Shown here: piece after piece, positions 53,402 through 62,375 of the stretch
Layout of the letters: every line of letters begins with the position of its first letter
Position numbering within the stretch: position 1 is the first letter of the stretch
Assembly (NCBI RefSeq): GCF_023897015.1
Contig: NZ_JAMHFY010000002.1
Location: forward strand, 248,001 to 312,000
Reading direction: 5' to 3'
Source: Desulfosporosinus nitroreducens
Lineage (GTDB): Bacteria; Bacillota; Desulfitobacteriia; Desulfitobacteriales; Desulfitobacteriaceae
DNA: 64,000 bases
Program-made: the position numbers and the translations under genes
The notes under the pieces: model-generated
Seen by the model: only the letters and a program-made list of their open reading frames with translations
The model's database searches: none
What the model was told of the DNA's origin: nothing

Positions 53402-54523
53402 CTATTTTGGGTCTTTATCCCACGATTCCGGACCCCTCGGATAACCTTGCGGATTTTGAAGCTCTGGGTGTTTTTCATCAGCCAATCCGAACAATCGTAT
53501 TCTTAACCAGTTCGGACCAGTACGTGCACTTATTAATAAATACCCTTGAGTATTATTTCGAAAGCGAAAATCAAGAATTCCGTAGGATACTGTGGCATCT
53601 TGCCCTCTAATAACATAGGAAACCGGCAAAGAATGTGTGTGCCTCTCTTCAATAGACAGATTAGCTTGGAGTACAGCTTGATATAGCGTACTGGAGTCTT
53701 GGCAAATGCCTCCTCCAATGTCTTTGACCATCGACTGATTTACAAAGACAATGGCTGGGGAATAACCAGTAGCTACCGTTCGTTCTCCAACAACCTCATT
53801 GAATGAAAATACTTCTCCAGGTGGAATTAATCGATTATCCAACGCCATAGCGGCTAAACGCACATTATTAGTTCGTTGCCCATCCTGAGGATTAAAATAG
53901 GTCGTGTAATCTCCTAACTTATCCCCGATTTCCAATATGTCAGCTGTGCTGGGATTAGCCAGAATAACATTCACAACAGCCTCGACATTTTTTTGTACCT
54001 GTTCTTGGAAAATCTTTAACCAGGTCGCTTCAATATCAAGGTCTCTTCCCGATAGTCCGTCTGTCTTTTTCAATTGACCAGCGTCAAACTCAATTGTTGC
54101 TGCCTGGGCAGGTTGATTAATCAACCTGCTAAATTCTTGCAGCTGTGTAATAATTTCTGCTTGATCTAATCTAATGCTATCGGATGAAACGATCAAGGGT
54201 CGCGCCAGATTTTGAAAAATATCTCCAACCCGAGAGCCCGTTGTAGCAGGATAAACTTGATCTAACCAATGTTCAATCTCTGTATAAGTGCGTTCCCACT
54301 TCAAAGGATAAACTTGATCCACATACGTAACAGTATTCGGGAGTTTTTCTCTTAGTAGAGCAGATACTTGATCTCTACTTAATCCAGAAATATCCTGGTC
54401 CCATATCATTAACCCTGATGGCGCCCGGTCACGCGTATTGCCATACGAAACAACGGCTCCAAACCCCAGTGTAACACATAGTTGTAGCAATAAAGCTAAG
54501 ATAAGCAACCTTGTTTTTTTCAT
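53402..54523 (-). CDS. VanW-family secreted protein
   Basis: The 373-residue protein starts at ATG 54523 or 54538; the former gives a clean signal peptide (MKKTRLLILALLLQL). A peptidoglycan-binding-like region is followed by the VanW domain: FNPQDGQRTNNVRLAA, LIPPGEVFSFNEVVGERT, GGGICQDSSTLYQAVLQA and ERHTHSLPVSYV. VanW proteins act at the cell wall, but their reaction is not established. It follows the PRC-barrel gene closely. Confidence 0.85.
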   Translation of the reverse strand: MKKTRLLILALLLQLCVTLGFGAVVSYGNTRDRAPSGLMIWDQDISGLSRDQVSALLREKLPNTVTYVDQVYPLKWERTYTEIEHWLDQVYPATTGSRVGDIFQNLARPLIVSSDSIRLDQAEIITQLQEFSRLINQPAQAATIEFDAGQLKKTDGLSGRDLDIEATWLKIFQEQVQKNVEAVVNVILANPSTADILEIGDKLGDYTTYFNPQDGQRTNNVRLAAMALDNRLIPPGEVFSFNEVVGERTVATGYSPAIVFVNQSMVKDIGGGICQDSSTLYQAVLQANLSIEERHTHSLPVSYVIRGQDATVSYGILDFRFRNNTQGYLLISARTGPNWLRIRLFGLADEKHPELQNPQGYPRGPESWDKDPK

Positions 54524-54547
54524 AGTAGCTACATCCATTTATCTTTC

Positions 54548-55345
54548 TTAGTTTTTCTGCAAATGAGAGGTAACTTCCATCAAAGTGCTTCTAGTTTTAA
54601 TGTGAGTCACCATTTCAGGCGTAATGTATTCTCCAGCACGCAAAATATCCCCATTGTCTAAAACAATATCATTCTCAACTTTTTTGCCGATGAAATATTG
54701 GAGTTGGCGTTGTTCAAACAGGTTAAAATCAGCTTCAAGCCCTTCAACTACATCCATTTTCTCAATAAAATCTTCGGTACCGATGCCATCTTCATTTTCC
54801 GCAATATTCTGTAACAGATCAGGATTCTCTATCTGAGATATTAGTTCATCGTTGAATTTGGAATTGTCAGAGTCTCGGGGAATCGCTTCCCCTTCAATAA
54901 TCAGTAATTCCTTACCTAAAGTAATGATTTTTTCAGCCTCAATCTTTTGCATCTGTCCCTCTGATTCAAAAAGACAAGAAGCTATATAGCCGGTTTCCTC
55001 ATCAATTATTATTTCTTTGACTTCTCCAATAAGTTGTCCCTTTTTTGTTAACACTTTTGTTCCTATTACTCGGATATCTTGCTTTAACAAATTCTGAATC
55101 TCTGTATTTTGCGCAACATCTTGTATTACTCCCTGATGTGGGACAGTAATTGCAAATTCTCCAATGCCTAAGATATCAGTGAAGGAAACGACCTTCGCAC
55201 CAAAATAATCTGAGGGTTGGTCGATAATTATAAAATCTAGGGATTTGCTCTGTTGGTTAAGAACCAAATCCTTCACAACCCCAATTTGTGTCCCGTCCGA
55301 AATACTAATAACACGCAAGCCAATTATTACTTTTGTCATCTTCAT
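54548..55345 (-). CDS. PRC-barrel domain protein
   Basis: The 265-residue protein has two PRC-barrel-like domains (about residues 5-80: GLRVISISDGTQIGVVKDLVLN; about 85-160: GTKVLTKKGQLIGEVKEIIIDEETGYI). A long acidic linker and a third short barrel-like segment (YFIGKKVENDIVLDNGDILRAGEYIT) follow. PRC barrels bind RNA or partner proteins. Starts at ATG 55345 after GGGGG. Confidence 0.75.
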   Translation of the reverse strand: MKMTKVIIGLRVISISDGTQIGVVKDLVLNQQSKSLDFIIIDQPSDYFGAKVVSFTDILGIGEFAITVPHQGVIQDVAQNTEIQNLLKQDIRVIGTKVLTKKGQLIGEVKEIIIDEETGYIASCLFESEGQMQKIEAEKIITLGKELLIIEGEAIPRDSDNSKFNDELISQIENPDLLQNIAENEDGIGTEDFIEKMDVVEGLEADFNLFEQRQLQYFIGKKVENDIVLDNGDILRAGEYITPEMVTHIKTRSTLMEVTSHLQKN

Positions 55346-55358
55346 AGGCGAAAGCCCC

Positions 55359-56158
55359 CTAATCATTAAAATATTTGTTAAGATTTTCTTTGATCATCCA
55401 TGCATCAAAGCGATGCTGAAGCTCTGGATTAAATCGTGATATATTAGTTTTAACATGTATCTTTAACTCCGTTATAGCATAATCACGTTCCCCTAGATTA
55501 TTTAGCAACCAATAACAATCCATGATTAAACATAAGGCCAAATCTGGCATCGGATTAAGAGCTAATGCACGCAAAAAATAATAGGCTGCCTGTTGAAAGT
55601 TATCTAAGTTTTTCTCTTTAAAACCTAATTCAATAAGTTCATCGATCGATGGCGCGTTTTCAGAATCACGAATACTCTCTTCCTCGACAGCCAGTTCTTC
55701 TTCAATTATGACCATTTCTTCTTCTACAAGTTCGTTTTGAACCGTGATCATTTCCTCTACTACAACTTCTTTTTCAACCGTGATCATTTCTTCTACTACA
55801 ACTTCTTTTTCAACCGTGATCATTTCTTCTACTACAACTTCTTTTTCAACCGTGATCTCTATCTCTGAATTAACGGAGATAGCCTCATGTACATCCTGTA
55901 ATTCTCTGTTGTTTCTTGTATTTCTATATAATTGTATTTTTGACCATATTGTACCCGAAATAATTAAAATCAGCACAGACAATATCCACCAAGTTGTCCA
56001 ACCTGACCGAAGAGCTAAAGGAAACAATAACACAGCACAACTCAATAAAACCGAAATTGCAAATGCTCTCATTCGGGATATACCAAATACCCTCGCTTGC
56101 CAAATCAAAAACGCAACAAATGGAACACTTATTAAAACAACGGCAATTTGATATGTCA
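55359..56158 (-). CDS. Membrane protein with Glu/Val repeats and TPR-like C-terminus
   Basis: The frame has TTG at 56108, but coding-like hydrophobic sequence continues upstream to CTG 56158, eight bases after GGGGGGG and just below an in-frame TAA. CTG is therefore the probable start, which adds a first transmembrane helix. Two more hydrophobic stretches follow, then three perfect 12-residue repeats (TVEKEVVVEEMI) with decayed copies, giving a very acidic linker. A short TPR-like C-terminus follows. Function is unknown. It ends 13 bp before the PRC-barrel start. Confidence 0.6.
55745..55855. repeat. 36-bp in-frame tandem repeat, three near-perfect copies
   Basis: The unit runs AACCGTGATCATTTCTTCTA then CTACAACTTCTTTTTC on the plus strand. 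A diverged fourth copy lies beside it. The 36-bp period keeps the reading frame, so copy number can vary without breaking the protein. Confidence 0.85.
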
Positions 56159-56388
56159 GAACATGGGCCCCCCCTTATATTAAACAGTATTTATAAAAAT
56201 TCGACAGAAGTCTTGTTTCTCCTTCTTATTACTCTTTCGAATTACATTCTTTACTAAAGTTTCTTTTCGGAAATAAATATATTATCAAAGGATTATTCAA
56301 ATTTAGAGAGAATAATATAAACATTGTAGCCATATACAACATGTCTGCTCATCATACATGCTTAGATTTCGGTTTAGGGGGCATATCT

Positions 56389-57441
56389 ATGTCTAGTGAT
56401 CGGAGAAACGACCCAGAAAATACTTCTATATTATTGGAAAGAATACAAACCTTAGAAAGTCAACTAGAAGAAATACGTCTACAGACTAATGTTCTTTTAG
56501 ATATTGCACGTGCACTTAATGCGTCGCTTGATCCAAGAGTGATTGCTGCCAATATTATTAGTGCCATTGCTTCACTTATTAGCATTGATCAAGCAAGTGT
56601 TTGCCTTTACAATGAGAAAACGCAAGATTTTGAAGTTATTGGAGTCTTTGACTCACGTACAATATACCCTCAGATGCCACCAAATCTCGATTTGTCTTTT
56701 CTCGCTCAAGTATTATCTGAAGGTGTTACTTATTATTGCTCCCCAGGAAATAGAGCACAGGATTGGGAATGGATATGTTGCTTACCCCTTCAGAATGCCC
56801 AGCACAAAACAGGCACAATAAATATTCACGCGATTCGACAAGCGGAGATAACTCCAGAACAAATGCAATTCTTAGAAACAGTTGCTGGTCACGCCACTTC
56901 TGCCTTGGAGAATGCTCTTCTTTATGCCATTGTAGAACGAGAATCAATTACTGACGGATTAACTGGCGTATATAATCATAGATACTTTCAAAAACGCTTG
57001 CATGAATATATTTCACTTTGTCAACGTCATAAACGATCGGTTACTTTTGGCTTACTCATGATTGATGTTGACAACTTCAAACAATTTAACGACCGCTTCG
57101 GACATCAATTTGGAGATACTGTATTACAAATTATCGTGAGAGAACTTAGAAACAATTTAAGAGAAGAAGATCTCATTGCCCGTTATGGAGGAGAAGAATT
57201 TGCCATTCTTATTCCAGAGGCAACACAAAAAATCGTATTATTTATCAGCGAGAAAATTCGAGAAGTCGTGGAGAAAACCCAAGTTTACAATCAAATAACG
57301 GCTATGAATGTTTCTGTTACTGTAAGTATTGGCGTCACACTTTGGCGTTCCACCGATACTCCTGCTTCCGTAATAATGCGAGCAGATCATGCCCTGTATG
57401 AAGCAAAAACAACGGGCCGAAATCAAAGTATCTTTAGGTAA
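56389..57441 (+). CDS. GAF-GGDEF diguanylate cyclase
   Basis: The 350-residue protein has a short coiled coil (about residues 10-35), a GAF-like sensor domain (about 45-180) and a GGDEF domain (about 190-350). The active-site loop is RYGGEEF and the inhibitory I-site RxxD (REED) lies five residues before it. It should make c-di-GMP with product inhibition. ATG 56389 follows GGGGG; an earlier in-frame start at 56341 lacks a site. Confidence 0.93.
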   Translation: MSSDRRNDPENTSILLERIQTLESQLEEIRLQTNVLLDIARALNASLDPRVIAANIISAIASLISIDQASVCLYNEKTQDFEVIGVFDSRTIYPQMPPNLDLSFLAQVLSEGVTYYCSPGNRAQDWEWICCLPLQNAQHKTGTINIHAIRQAEITPEQMQFLETVAGHATSALENALLYAIVERESITDGLTGVYNHRYFQKRLHEYISLCQRHKRSVTFGLLMIDVDNFKQFNDRFGHQFGDTVLQIIVRELRNNLREEDLIARYGGEEFAILIPEATQKIVLFISEKIREVVEKTQVYNQITAMNVSVTVSIGVTLWRSTDTPASVIMRADHALYEAKTTGRNQSIFR

Positions 57442-57475
57442 ATAATTCGTCTTTTTTGATGCCTGCGCAAAAATC

Positions 57476-57506
57476 AAAAACACCCCTCTAATCAAGGGGT
57501 GTTTTT
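57476..57506. terminator. Bidirectional terminator
   Basis: AAAAACACCCCT/AGGGGTGTTTTT arms between convergent genes. Confidence 0.9.
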
Positions 57507-57538
57507 GGGTGATTACATTTAACTAGTATTACCATTTA

Positions 57539-57685
57539 TTAAGCTTCAATCGCTCTAGGCATTCTGCCATCATTTTTCGGTAAATTAACAGTTACTTTAA
57601 CAAGCTGAACGCATGAAGCAGCGATAACAACTGCGCATCCTCCCAGAAATCCACCGATGATTAGTATAGGAATGAAAGCTAACAT
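57539..57685 (-). CDS. Small membrane protein (48 aa)
   Basis: ATG 57685 follows AGGGGGC; the longer frame to 57772 is not protein-like. The first 25 residues are one Gly/Ala-rich hydrophobic helix (IPILIIGGFLGGCAVVIAASC) with two Cys, and the tail is charged (NLPKNDGRMPRAIEA). No family is recognised. Confidence 0.55.
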   Translation of the reverse strand: MLAFIPILIIGGFLGGCAVVIAASCVQLVKVTVNLPKNDGRMPRAIEA

Positions 57686-57863
57686 AAAAACGCCCCCTTC
57701 ACTCAGAATTTTGCTCTTCTTTTCACTATCATATTTAACCATGCCATTAATTGTTCTGATCCTCATCATCATATTATCATATATGGATAATAAAAGAAAG
57801 TGATTGTGTTCACTTTCTTAAAGTTCTACTCTTCTGAATTATTTAAATTTTATATGTTTTTAG

Positions 57864-58478
57864 TTATCTCCAGATGGTGCCTTGACTCTCACAACGAACT
57901 TGTCTTCTAGTAAAATCATCAACCCATTTTTGAAATACCTCAGCTTCTTGTCCATGAACATGAACAAGCATTTCAATCACTTCTCTAAAGTCTTCCTTTT
58001 CAATTATCCAATTATGTTGGTCAAATTGATACTTAAGCATTTCAAACCATTCATAAGGCACACTTAAAACATATATTTGATAGAGTGCCAATTCCTTTAG
58101 TTCTGTCTCATTAATTAGTTGCCGGGCAGTTCCCCCATAAGCTCTAGACAGCCCGCCGGTTCCCAGTAATACTCCTCCAAAATACCTTACTACAACCAAT
58201 AATACGTTCCAAATATTTCGATGTTGCAGAATATCAAGTATTGGCCGGCCACCTGTCCCTTGAGGTTCACCATCGTCTGAGGATTTCTCAATAAACCCGT
58301 CATGCAGTCGATATGCATAGACATAGTGACGTGCATTTGGATACTCTTCGCGAATATTCTGCATAGCTTTATCAATTTGCTCCGCAGTTGTCAGCGGAAC
58401 TGCAATACCAATAAAGCGAGATTTATCAATTATCTGTTCCCATGTTTTCCTCTCAGATAATGTATTAAATCCTTCCAC
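57864..58478 (-). CDS. YigZ/IMPACT family protein (UPF0029)
   Basis: The 204-residue protein has the IMPACT N-terminal domain: KSRFIGIAVPL, ARHYVYAYRL, SDDGEPQGTGGRPIL and VVVRYFGGVLLGTGGLSRAYGG. A ferredoxin-like C-terminal domain follows. It is linked in other organisms to translation or nucleotide control; the exact role is unknown. GTG 58478 is seven bases after GGGG and one base past the previous stop. Confidence 0.9.
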   Translation of the reverse strand: MEGFNTLSERKTWEQIIDKSRFIGIAVPLTTAEQIDKAMQNIREEYPNARHYVYAYRLHDGFIEKSSDDGEPQGTGGRPILDILQHRNIWNVLLVVVRYFGGVLLGTGGLSRAYGGTARQLINETELKELALYQIYVLSVPYEWFEMLKYQFDQHNWIIEKEDFREVIEMLVHVHGQEAEVFQKWVDDFTRRQVRCESQGTIWR

Positions 58479-58479
58479 G

Positions 58480-58869
58480 TTACATCCCCTGTTTGCGAGT
58501 TTGTGTTTTAGCAAGAAAAGGTTCAATATCGATTATAAAACGTTCATGCATTCCAAAACCAATTTGACCCGCTTCATCACAAACTTCAACTGAAAAAACA
58601 AGTCGCCGACGGTCTATTTCAACAAGTTCAGCCGTTGCAAAGACGTTAGCGCCCAAGGGTGTTGCAGCACTATGTTTAATAGTCAAGGAAGTCCCCACAC
58701 TGGATTGTCCAACAGGCAATGCTAAAGAATTTACAGCAGCTTGTTCCATTAGTGCCACCATTGCTGGCGTTGCGAAGACTTCAAGTTGTCCACTTCCCAT
58801 TGCCTTAGCAGTATTTGAAGCAGTTACCGTTGTCTGAGCCTGACCTTTTCTTCCGACATTTAAATCCAT
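58480..58869 (-). CDS. Hotdog-fold thioesterase (FlK-like)
   Basis: The 129-residue protein matches small acyl-CoA thioesterases of the fluoroacetyl-CoA thioesterase-like group: VFATPAMVALMEQAAVNSL, VGTSLTIKHSAATPLGANVFATAEL and FGMHERFIID. The substrate is unknown. ATG 58869 follows GAGGATG. It is coupled to the YigZ gene downstream. Confidence 0.85.
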   Translation of the reverse strand: MDLNVGRKGQAQTTVTASNTAKAMGSGQLEVFATPAMVALMEQAAVNSLALPVGQSSVGTSLTIKHSAATPLGANVFATAELVEIDRRRLVFSVEVCDEAGQIGFGMHERFIIDIEPFLAKTQTRKQGM

Positions 58870-58923
58870 AGTGAACACATCCTCTTCTCGTAATGTTGTA
58901 GGTATTGTCATTATTTTATCATA

Positions 58924-58970
58924 AAACAACTAATAGCGTCGTGAATTTTTCACAACGCTATTAGCTGTTT
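58924..58970. terminator. Terminator hairpin between the small-protein and thioesterase genes
   Basis: CTAATAGCGT/ACGCTATTAG with GTGAA/TTCAC inside and partial AAACA/TGTTT pairing outside. It lies beyond the 41-aa gene on the minus strand. Confidence 0.75.
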
Positions 58971-58982
58971 TATGGCTCTATT

Positions 58983-59108
58983 CTACATCCTAGCGATCCA
59001 ATAGCCGATGTACCCAACAACAATTATCCCTACAATGTGAAGTACCCACCATCCTGTTCGAAACGCTCCCCAAGTCCCTAAGTCAATTCGATCTCGTAAA
59101 TCGCTCAT
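58983..59108 (-). CDS. Small single-span membrane protein (41 aa)
   Basis: ATG 59108 follows AGGTG and the frame ends in TAG 58985-58983. A charged N-terminus (SDLRDRIDLGTWGAFRTG) precedes one Gly/Trp/Ile-rich helix (WWVLHIVGIIVVGYIGYWIA). It lies 23 bp downstream of the CBS protein gene on the same strand. No family is recognised. Confidence 0.65.
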   Translation of the reverse strand: MSDLRDRIDLGTWGAFRTGWWVLHIVGIIVVGYIGYWIARM

Positions 59109-59131
59109 TTTTTTCACCTAATTGTTATTTT

Positions 59132-59554
59132 TTAATGATGAGCACCTTGTGAAATACCACTAAGGGCATCACCAGCTTCATTCACATGAATTTTTTCAGT
59201 GGCTAAGTCACCTAATGCAACTATCCCAATTATCTTACCCTGCTCAGTGACCGGTAATCTCCTGATTTGATATTCAGCCATTATACGTGTGGCTTCATGA
59301 ACATCTTGGTCAGAAGTTACTGTGATAACCTCAGAATTCATAATATCTTTGGCAGATGTGCTTTGAATGTTTTTACCATCTGCTATAACCTTAAGGACAA
59401 TATCCCGATCGGTAATGATACCTAATACTTTATTCCCTTCACAAACAGGAATTGACCCTACATCACTGCTCCTCATCAACCGTGCTATGTCTACAATTGA
59501 AGAACTCGGAGTGACCGACTCAACTTGGCTAGTCATAACGTCACGAACTTTCAT
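59132..59554 (-). CDS. CBS-domain protein
   Basis: The 140-residue protein is a CBS pair: VRDVMTSQVESVTPSSSIVDIARLM with GIITDRDIVLKV, and AKDIMNSEVITVTSDQDVHEA with GIVALGDLA. Such pairs bind adenine nucleotides and act as energy sensors. No effector domain is attached. The start follows AAGGAAGG. Confidence 0.92.
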   Translation of the reverse strand: MKVRDVMTSQVESVTPSSSIVDIARLMRSSDVGSIPVCEGNKVLGIITDRDIVLKVIADGKNIQSTSAKDIMNSEVITVTSDQDVHEATRIMAEYQIRRLPVTEQGKIIGIVALGDLATEKIHVNEAGDALSGISQGAHH

Positions 59555-59681
59555 ACTTATCCCTTCCTTTTCACAATATTCCTATGTAACATCGATAGTA
59601 TGGACATCTTTGCAAAGAATCATGCAGAGAAATTAAGAAACACAGCTCCTCTTGTGGGCAAAAAATTAGTAAGATAATAAT

Positions 59682-59710
59682 AAAAAACCGTTTAGCAACG
59701 GTTTTTTATT
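59682..59710. terminator. Bidirectional terminator after menG
   Basis: AAAAAACCGTT/AACGGTTTTTT arms with loop TAGC. Confidence 0.9.
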
Positions 59711-59742
59711 TATCAAAAGGATTTAAACAGGATTAGACCAGC

Positions 59743-60459
59743 TCATGGTTTTTTCCCTGAAACTATGGCGACAACACCACCGGCTAAATTATTAAAGCTT
59801 ACATCTTTCAAACCGCACTCTGTGAAGATACGGGCTAATTCTTCTTGAGCCGGGAACTCTCGGGCTGAGTCGTGAAGATATTGATAGGCACTGGCTTTTC
59901 TTGCCCAAACCTTGCCCATTAAGGGAACGAGCTTATCGAAATATAACCAATATGCTTGTTTAAAACCTAGCAGTGATGGTTTTGCCATATCAAGAGATAC
60001 AACTTTCCCGCCCGGCTTAACCGTTCTCGCCATTTCTCGCAATCCCTGTCTCAAATCCGGCAAATTTCTTAATCCCCAGCCCACAGTTGCACCGTCAAAC
60101 GAATTATCTGGAAAGGGAAGCTCCATTGCATTCCCTTGAATAAATCGAATATGAGCCGGATTAGATACTTGGCGCAAGGATTTTTCTGCTACTTCCAGCA
60201 TCTTTTGCGAAAAATCCAATCCTGTTACATTCCCTTCAGGCCCAACAACATTTCCAATTTCCATTGAAAGTTGTCCTGTCCCACAGCAAACATCAAGTAT
60301 ATGCATACCAGGCTTTGCCCCGACCTTTTGAACCGCAAGACGCCGCCATCTTTTATCCATTCCTAAGCTCATTAAGCTATTCATTAAGTCATAACGCCCT
60401 GCTATAGCATTGAACGTCTCTTTCACATAAGTGGCCTTATCTTTCCCTGCAAAATCCAT
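59743..60459 (-). CDS. menG: Demethylmenaquinone methyltransferase
   Basis: The 238-residue SAM methyltransferase has UbiE/MenG signatures: RYDLMNSLMSLGMDKRWRR, the SAM loop LDVCCGTGQL, GWGLRNLPD and YYxFxKLVP-like YWLYFDKLVPLMG. It adds the last methyl group in menaquinone synthesis and fits the mqnA/mqnE genes in the window. The start follows GGGAG. Confidence 0.94.
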   Translation of the reverse strand: MDFAGKDKATYVKETFNAIAGRYDLMNSLMSLGMDKRWRRLAVQKVGAKPGMHILDVCCGTGQLSMEIGNVVGPEGNVTGLDFSQKMLEVAEKSLRQVSNPAHIRFIQGNAMELPFPDNSFDGATVGWGLRNLPDLRQGLREMARTVKPGGKVVSLDMAKPSLLGFKQAYWLYFDKLVPLMGKVWARKASAYQYLHDSAREFPAQEELARIFTECGLKDVSFNNLAGGVVAIVSGKKP

Positions 60460-60606
60460 CGCAATCTCCCTATCTGTTGATTTTGTTTAAAATAGTATTG
60501 ACATTTTCTTAAATACTACCCCTACATTAACTATTTGTCTAGAGACTAGTCTATTTATGTTCAATGTATTACATTTCAATATTCATGATCAATATATTGT
60601 TTTAGT

Positions 60607-60663
60607 TTGACCGTATTCCTGAAAGCAATTATACTGTAACAAACAGTATGCTGTAATAAACAG
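60607..60663 (+). promoter_or_regulatory. Promoter and twin operator of the padR-MFS operon
   Basis: TTGACC (60607) and TATACT (60630) are 17 bases apart. Overlapping and following the -10 are two palindromes with the same arms, CTGT-aacaa-ACAG (60634-60646) and CTGT-aataa-ACAG (60651-60663), spaced 17 bp. They fit operators for the adjacent PadR repressor. Confidence 0.7.
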
Positions 60664-60680
60664 TATAAGGGGGCATAGTC

Positions 60681-61052
60681 TTGAATCGTTCAAAACAAAG
60701 TCGTCACACTAACGCATTTATTCTCCTCTTTCTAGAGGAATCCTCATCGGCCTATGGAGCACAGATCCTCTCTAGCTTGCAGACAGAAATACCATATTGC
60801 TTAACGGACAGTCCCAGTGTTTACCGCGCCCTTCAGGACATGGAAGAAAAACAATGGGTAAAATCAACTTGGCAGACCTCAGAGAAGAGTCCTCCTCGAA
60901 AATGGTACACCATCACTACCCGCGGAAGAACTGCACTTCATGATTATGCTGAGGATATTGTCCAACGGCATGCTAATTTCGAATTTTTTCTTACCCACTA
61001 CGCCCTTATTAAAAATAACAAGACCGAAAGGAGCTCCCAAAATGAAACCTAA
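60681..61052 (+). CDS. PadR-family transcriptional regulator
   Basis: The 123-residue winged-helix protein (AFILLFLEESSSAYGAQILSSL, SPSVYRALQDMEEKQWV, RKWYTITTRGRTAL) fits PadR regulators. The start is TTG 60681 after GGGGG. It is followed in overlap by an efflux gene and preceded by a twin palindrome, so it probably represses its own operon until an inducer binds. Confidence 0.85.
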   Translation: MNRSKQSRHTNAFILLFLEESSSAYGAQILSSLQTEIPYCLTDSPSVYRALQDMEEKQWVKSTWQTSEKSPPRKWYTITTRGRTALHDYAEDIVQRHANFEFFLTHYALIKNNKTERSSQNET

Positions 61053-62226
61053 GCAACCTATTGAGTATTCAACGATCGGAATATTATCTTTGGCTCACAT
61101 GCTTAATGATATGTACAGTAACTATCTGCCTCAAATGCTTCCTTTTCTGGTTGCAGCAACGGCTCTCAGTACCACTAGAGCAGCCATTTTAGTATCAGCG
61201 TTTACTATTAGCTCTTCGTTCATTCAGCCAATCTTTGGTTACTTCCTTGACCGGCAGGGGAAGCGTTGGCTTGTCCATGTGGGCACCCTATGGATGGCGA
61301 TTATGCTCAGTTTAACGGGTCTTGTCACTAACTATCTCCTGCTTGTTCTCCTAGCCACCTTGGCAGGTCTTGGAACTGCCGCCTTCCATCCCCAAGCTTC
61401 AACAATGATTACTGTTGTCAGCGGTGACCGAAAAGCAGTTCTCTTATCTACTTTTATAGCTTTTGGAAATATTGGCTTTGCTCTCAGCCCGCTTTTACTG
61501 GTTCCCTTGTTTCAAACCTATGGTCTTAGCGCTACTGTTTATACGGTTATACCGGGAATATTAGTCGCTTTGTTACTCTTTTTCTTTGCTCCCAAGAATA
61601 ATGTCCTTGGCGGAAACGTCCCTACTTTATCCGAAGTATTACATTCTTTACAAACCGCACGAAAAGAACTCTTAGCTATTACCAGTGTTATTGCGATTCG
61701 TGCATTAGCATATACTGGATTGTTAACCATCCTTCCCTTATATTTTCAAGCACAAAATCTTTCTTCAATTGCCTCTAGTCATTTAGTTTTCATTATGCTG
61801 TTTTCTGGAGCAATTGGCGGAATCTTAGGTGGATATATTTCAGATCGTTATGGCCGTAAACTCTTAATTGTCAGTTCGCTGGTCCTAGCTACTCCTCTTT
61901 TTTATGGCTTTTCACACACGCAAGGCATTTTGAGTATTGTTTTCTTAGCCCTTGCTGGCGCTTCTCTATTATCTAGTTTTTCTGTGACCGTTGTTGCAGC
62001 CCAAGAAGCCATTCCAAATAATAAGTCTTTAGCAGCCGGATTAACCATGGGCTTTGCCGGAGGAATCGGAGGTCTGCTGGTCATTATAATCGGTCATATA
62101 GGAGATCTTTACGGTTTAGCAACGGCAATTTCCGTTTTATTCTTTCTTCCCCTTGTTGCAGGAATTATCGCCTTATTTATGAAAAACCGACCTTCAGCAA
62201 AAGCAGAACGAATAGCCGCACGATGA
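61042..62226 (+). CDS. MFS efflux transporter, fosmidomycin-resistance-like
   Basis: The 394-residue protein has twelve predicted helices and resembles the Fsr group: HMLNDMYSNYLPQMLPFL at the start, FTISSSFIQPIFGYFLDRQGKRW, and GGILGGYISDRYGRKLLI in the middle. It probably exports a toxic compound. ATG 61042 follows AAAGGAG and overlaps the padR end by 11 bases. Confidence 0.88.
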   Translation: MKPKQPIEYSTIGILSLAHMLNDMYSNYLPQMLPFLVAATALSTTRAAILVSAFTISSSFIQPIFGYFLDRQGKRWLVHVGTLWMAIMLSLTGLVTNYLLLVLLATLAGLGTAAFHPQASTMITVVSGDRKAVLLSTFIAFGNIGFALSPLLLVPLFQTYGLSATVYTVIPGILVALLLFFFAPKNNVLGGNVPTLSEVLHSLQTARKELLAITSVIAIRALAYTGLLTILPLYFQAQNLSSIASSHLVFIMLFSGAIGGILGGYISDRYGRKLLIVSSLVLATPLFYGFSHTQGILSIVFLALAGASLLSSFSVTVVAAQEAIPNNKSLAAGLTMGFAGGIGGLLVIIIGHIGDLYGLATAISVLFFLPLVAGIIALFMKNRPSAKAERIAAR

Positions 62227-62251
62227 CCATTATACAGTATAGCTGAGACAA

Positions 62252-62284
62252 ATGAAGAAAACCGGTAAGGTTTCCTTCATGTTT
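62252..62284 (+). terminator. Weak hairpin after the MFS gene
   Basis: ATGAAGAAAACC/GGTTTCCTTCAT with one mismatch; only a short T run follows. Confidence 0.45.
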
Positions 62285-62298
62285 GGGACGGGATCTTC

Positions 62299-62340
62299 AA
62301 AATAAGAGCCTTTCACTTTTTTGATTGAAGTGAAAGGCCT
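62299..62340 (-). terminator. Terminator of the tetR gene
   Basis: GCCTTTCACTT/AAGTGAAAGGC arms, followed on the minus strand by CTTATTTT. Confidence 0.7.
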
Positions 62341-62375
62341 TACAATTCTTATAACACTTATGAGGTAAACTTGAG

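Noticed and set aside
55745-55855. CRISPR array
   Set aside because: The repeats are contiguous without spacers, in frame, and inside a coding region.
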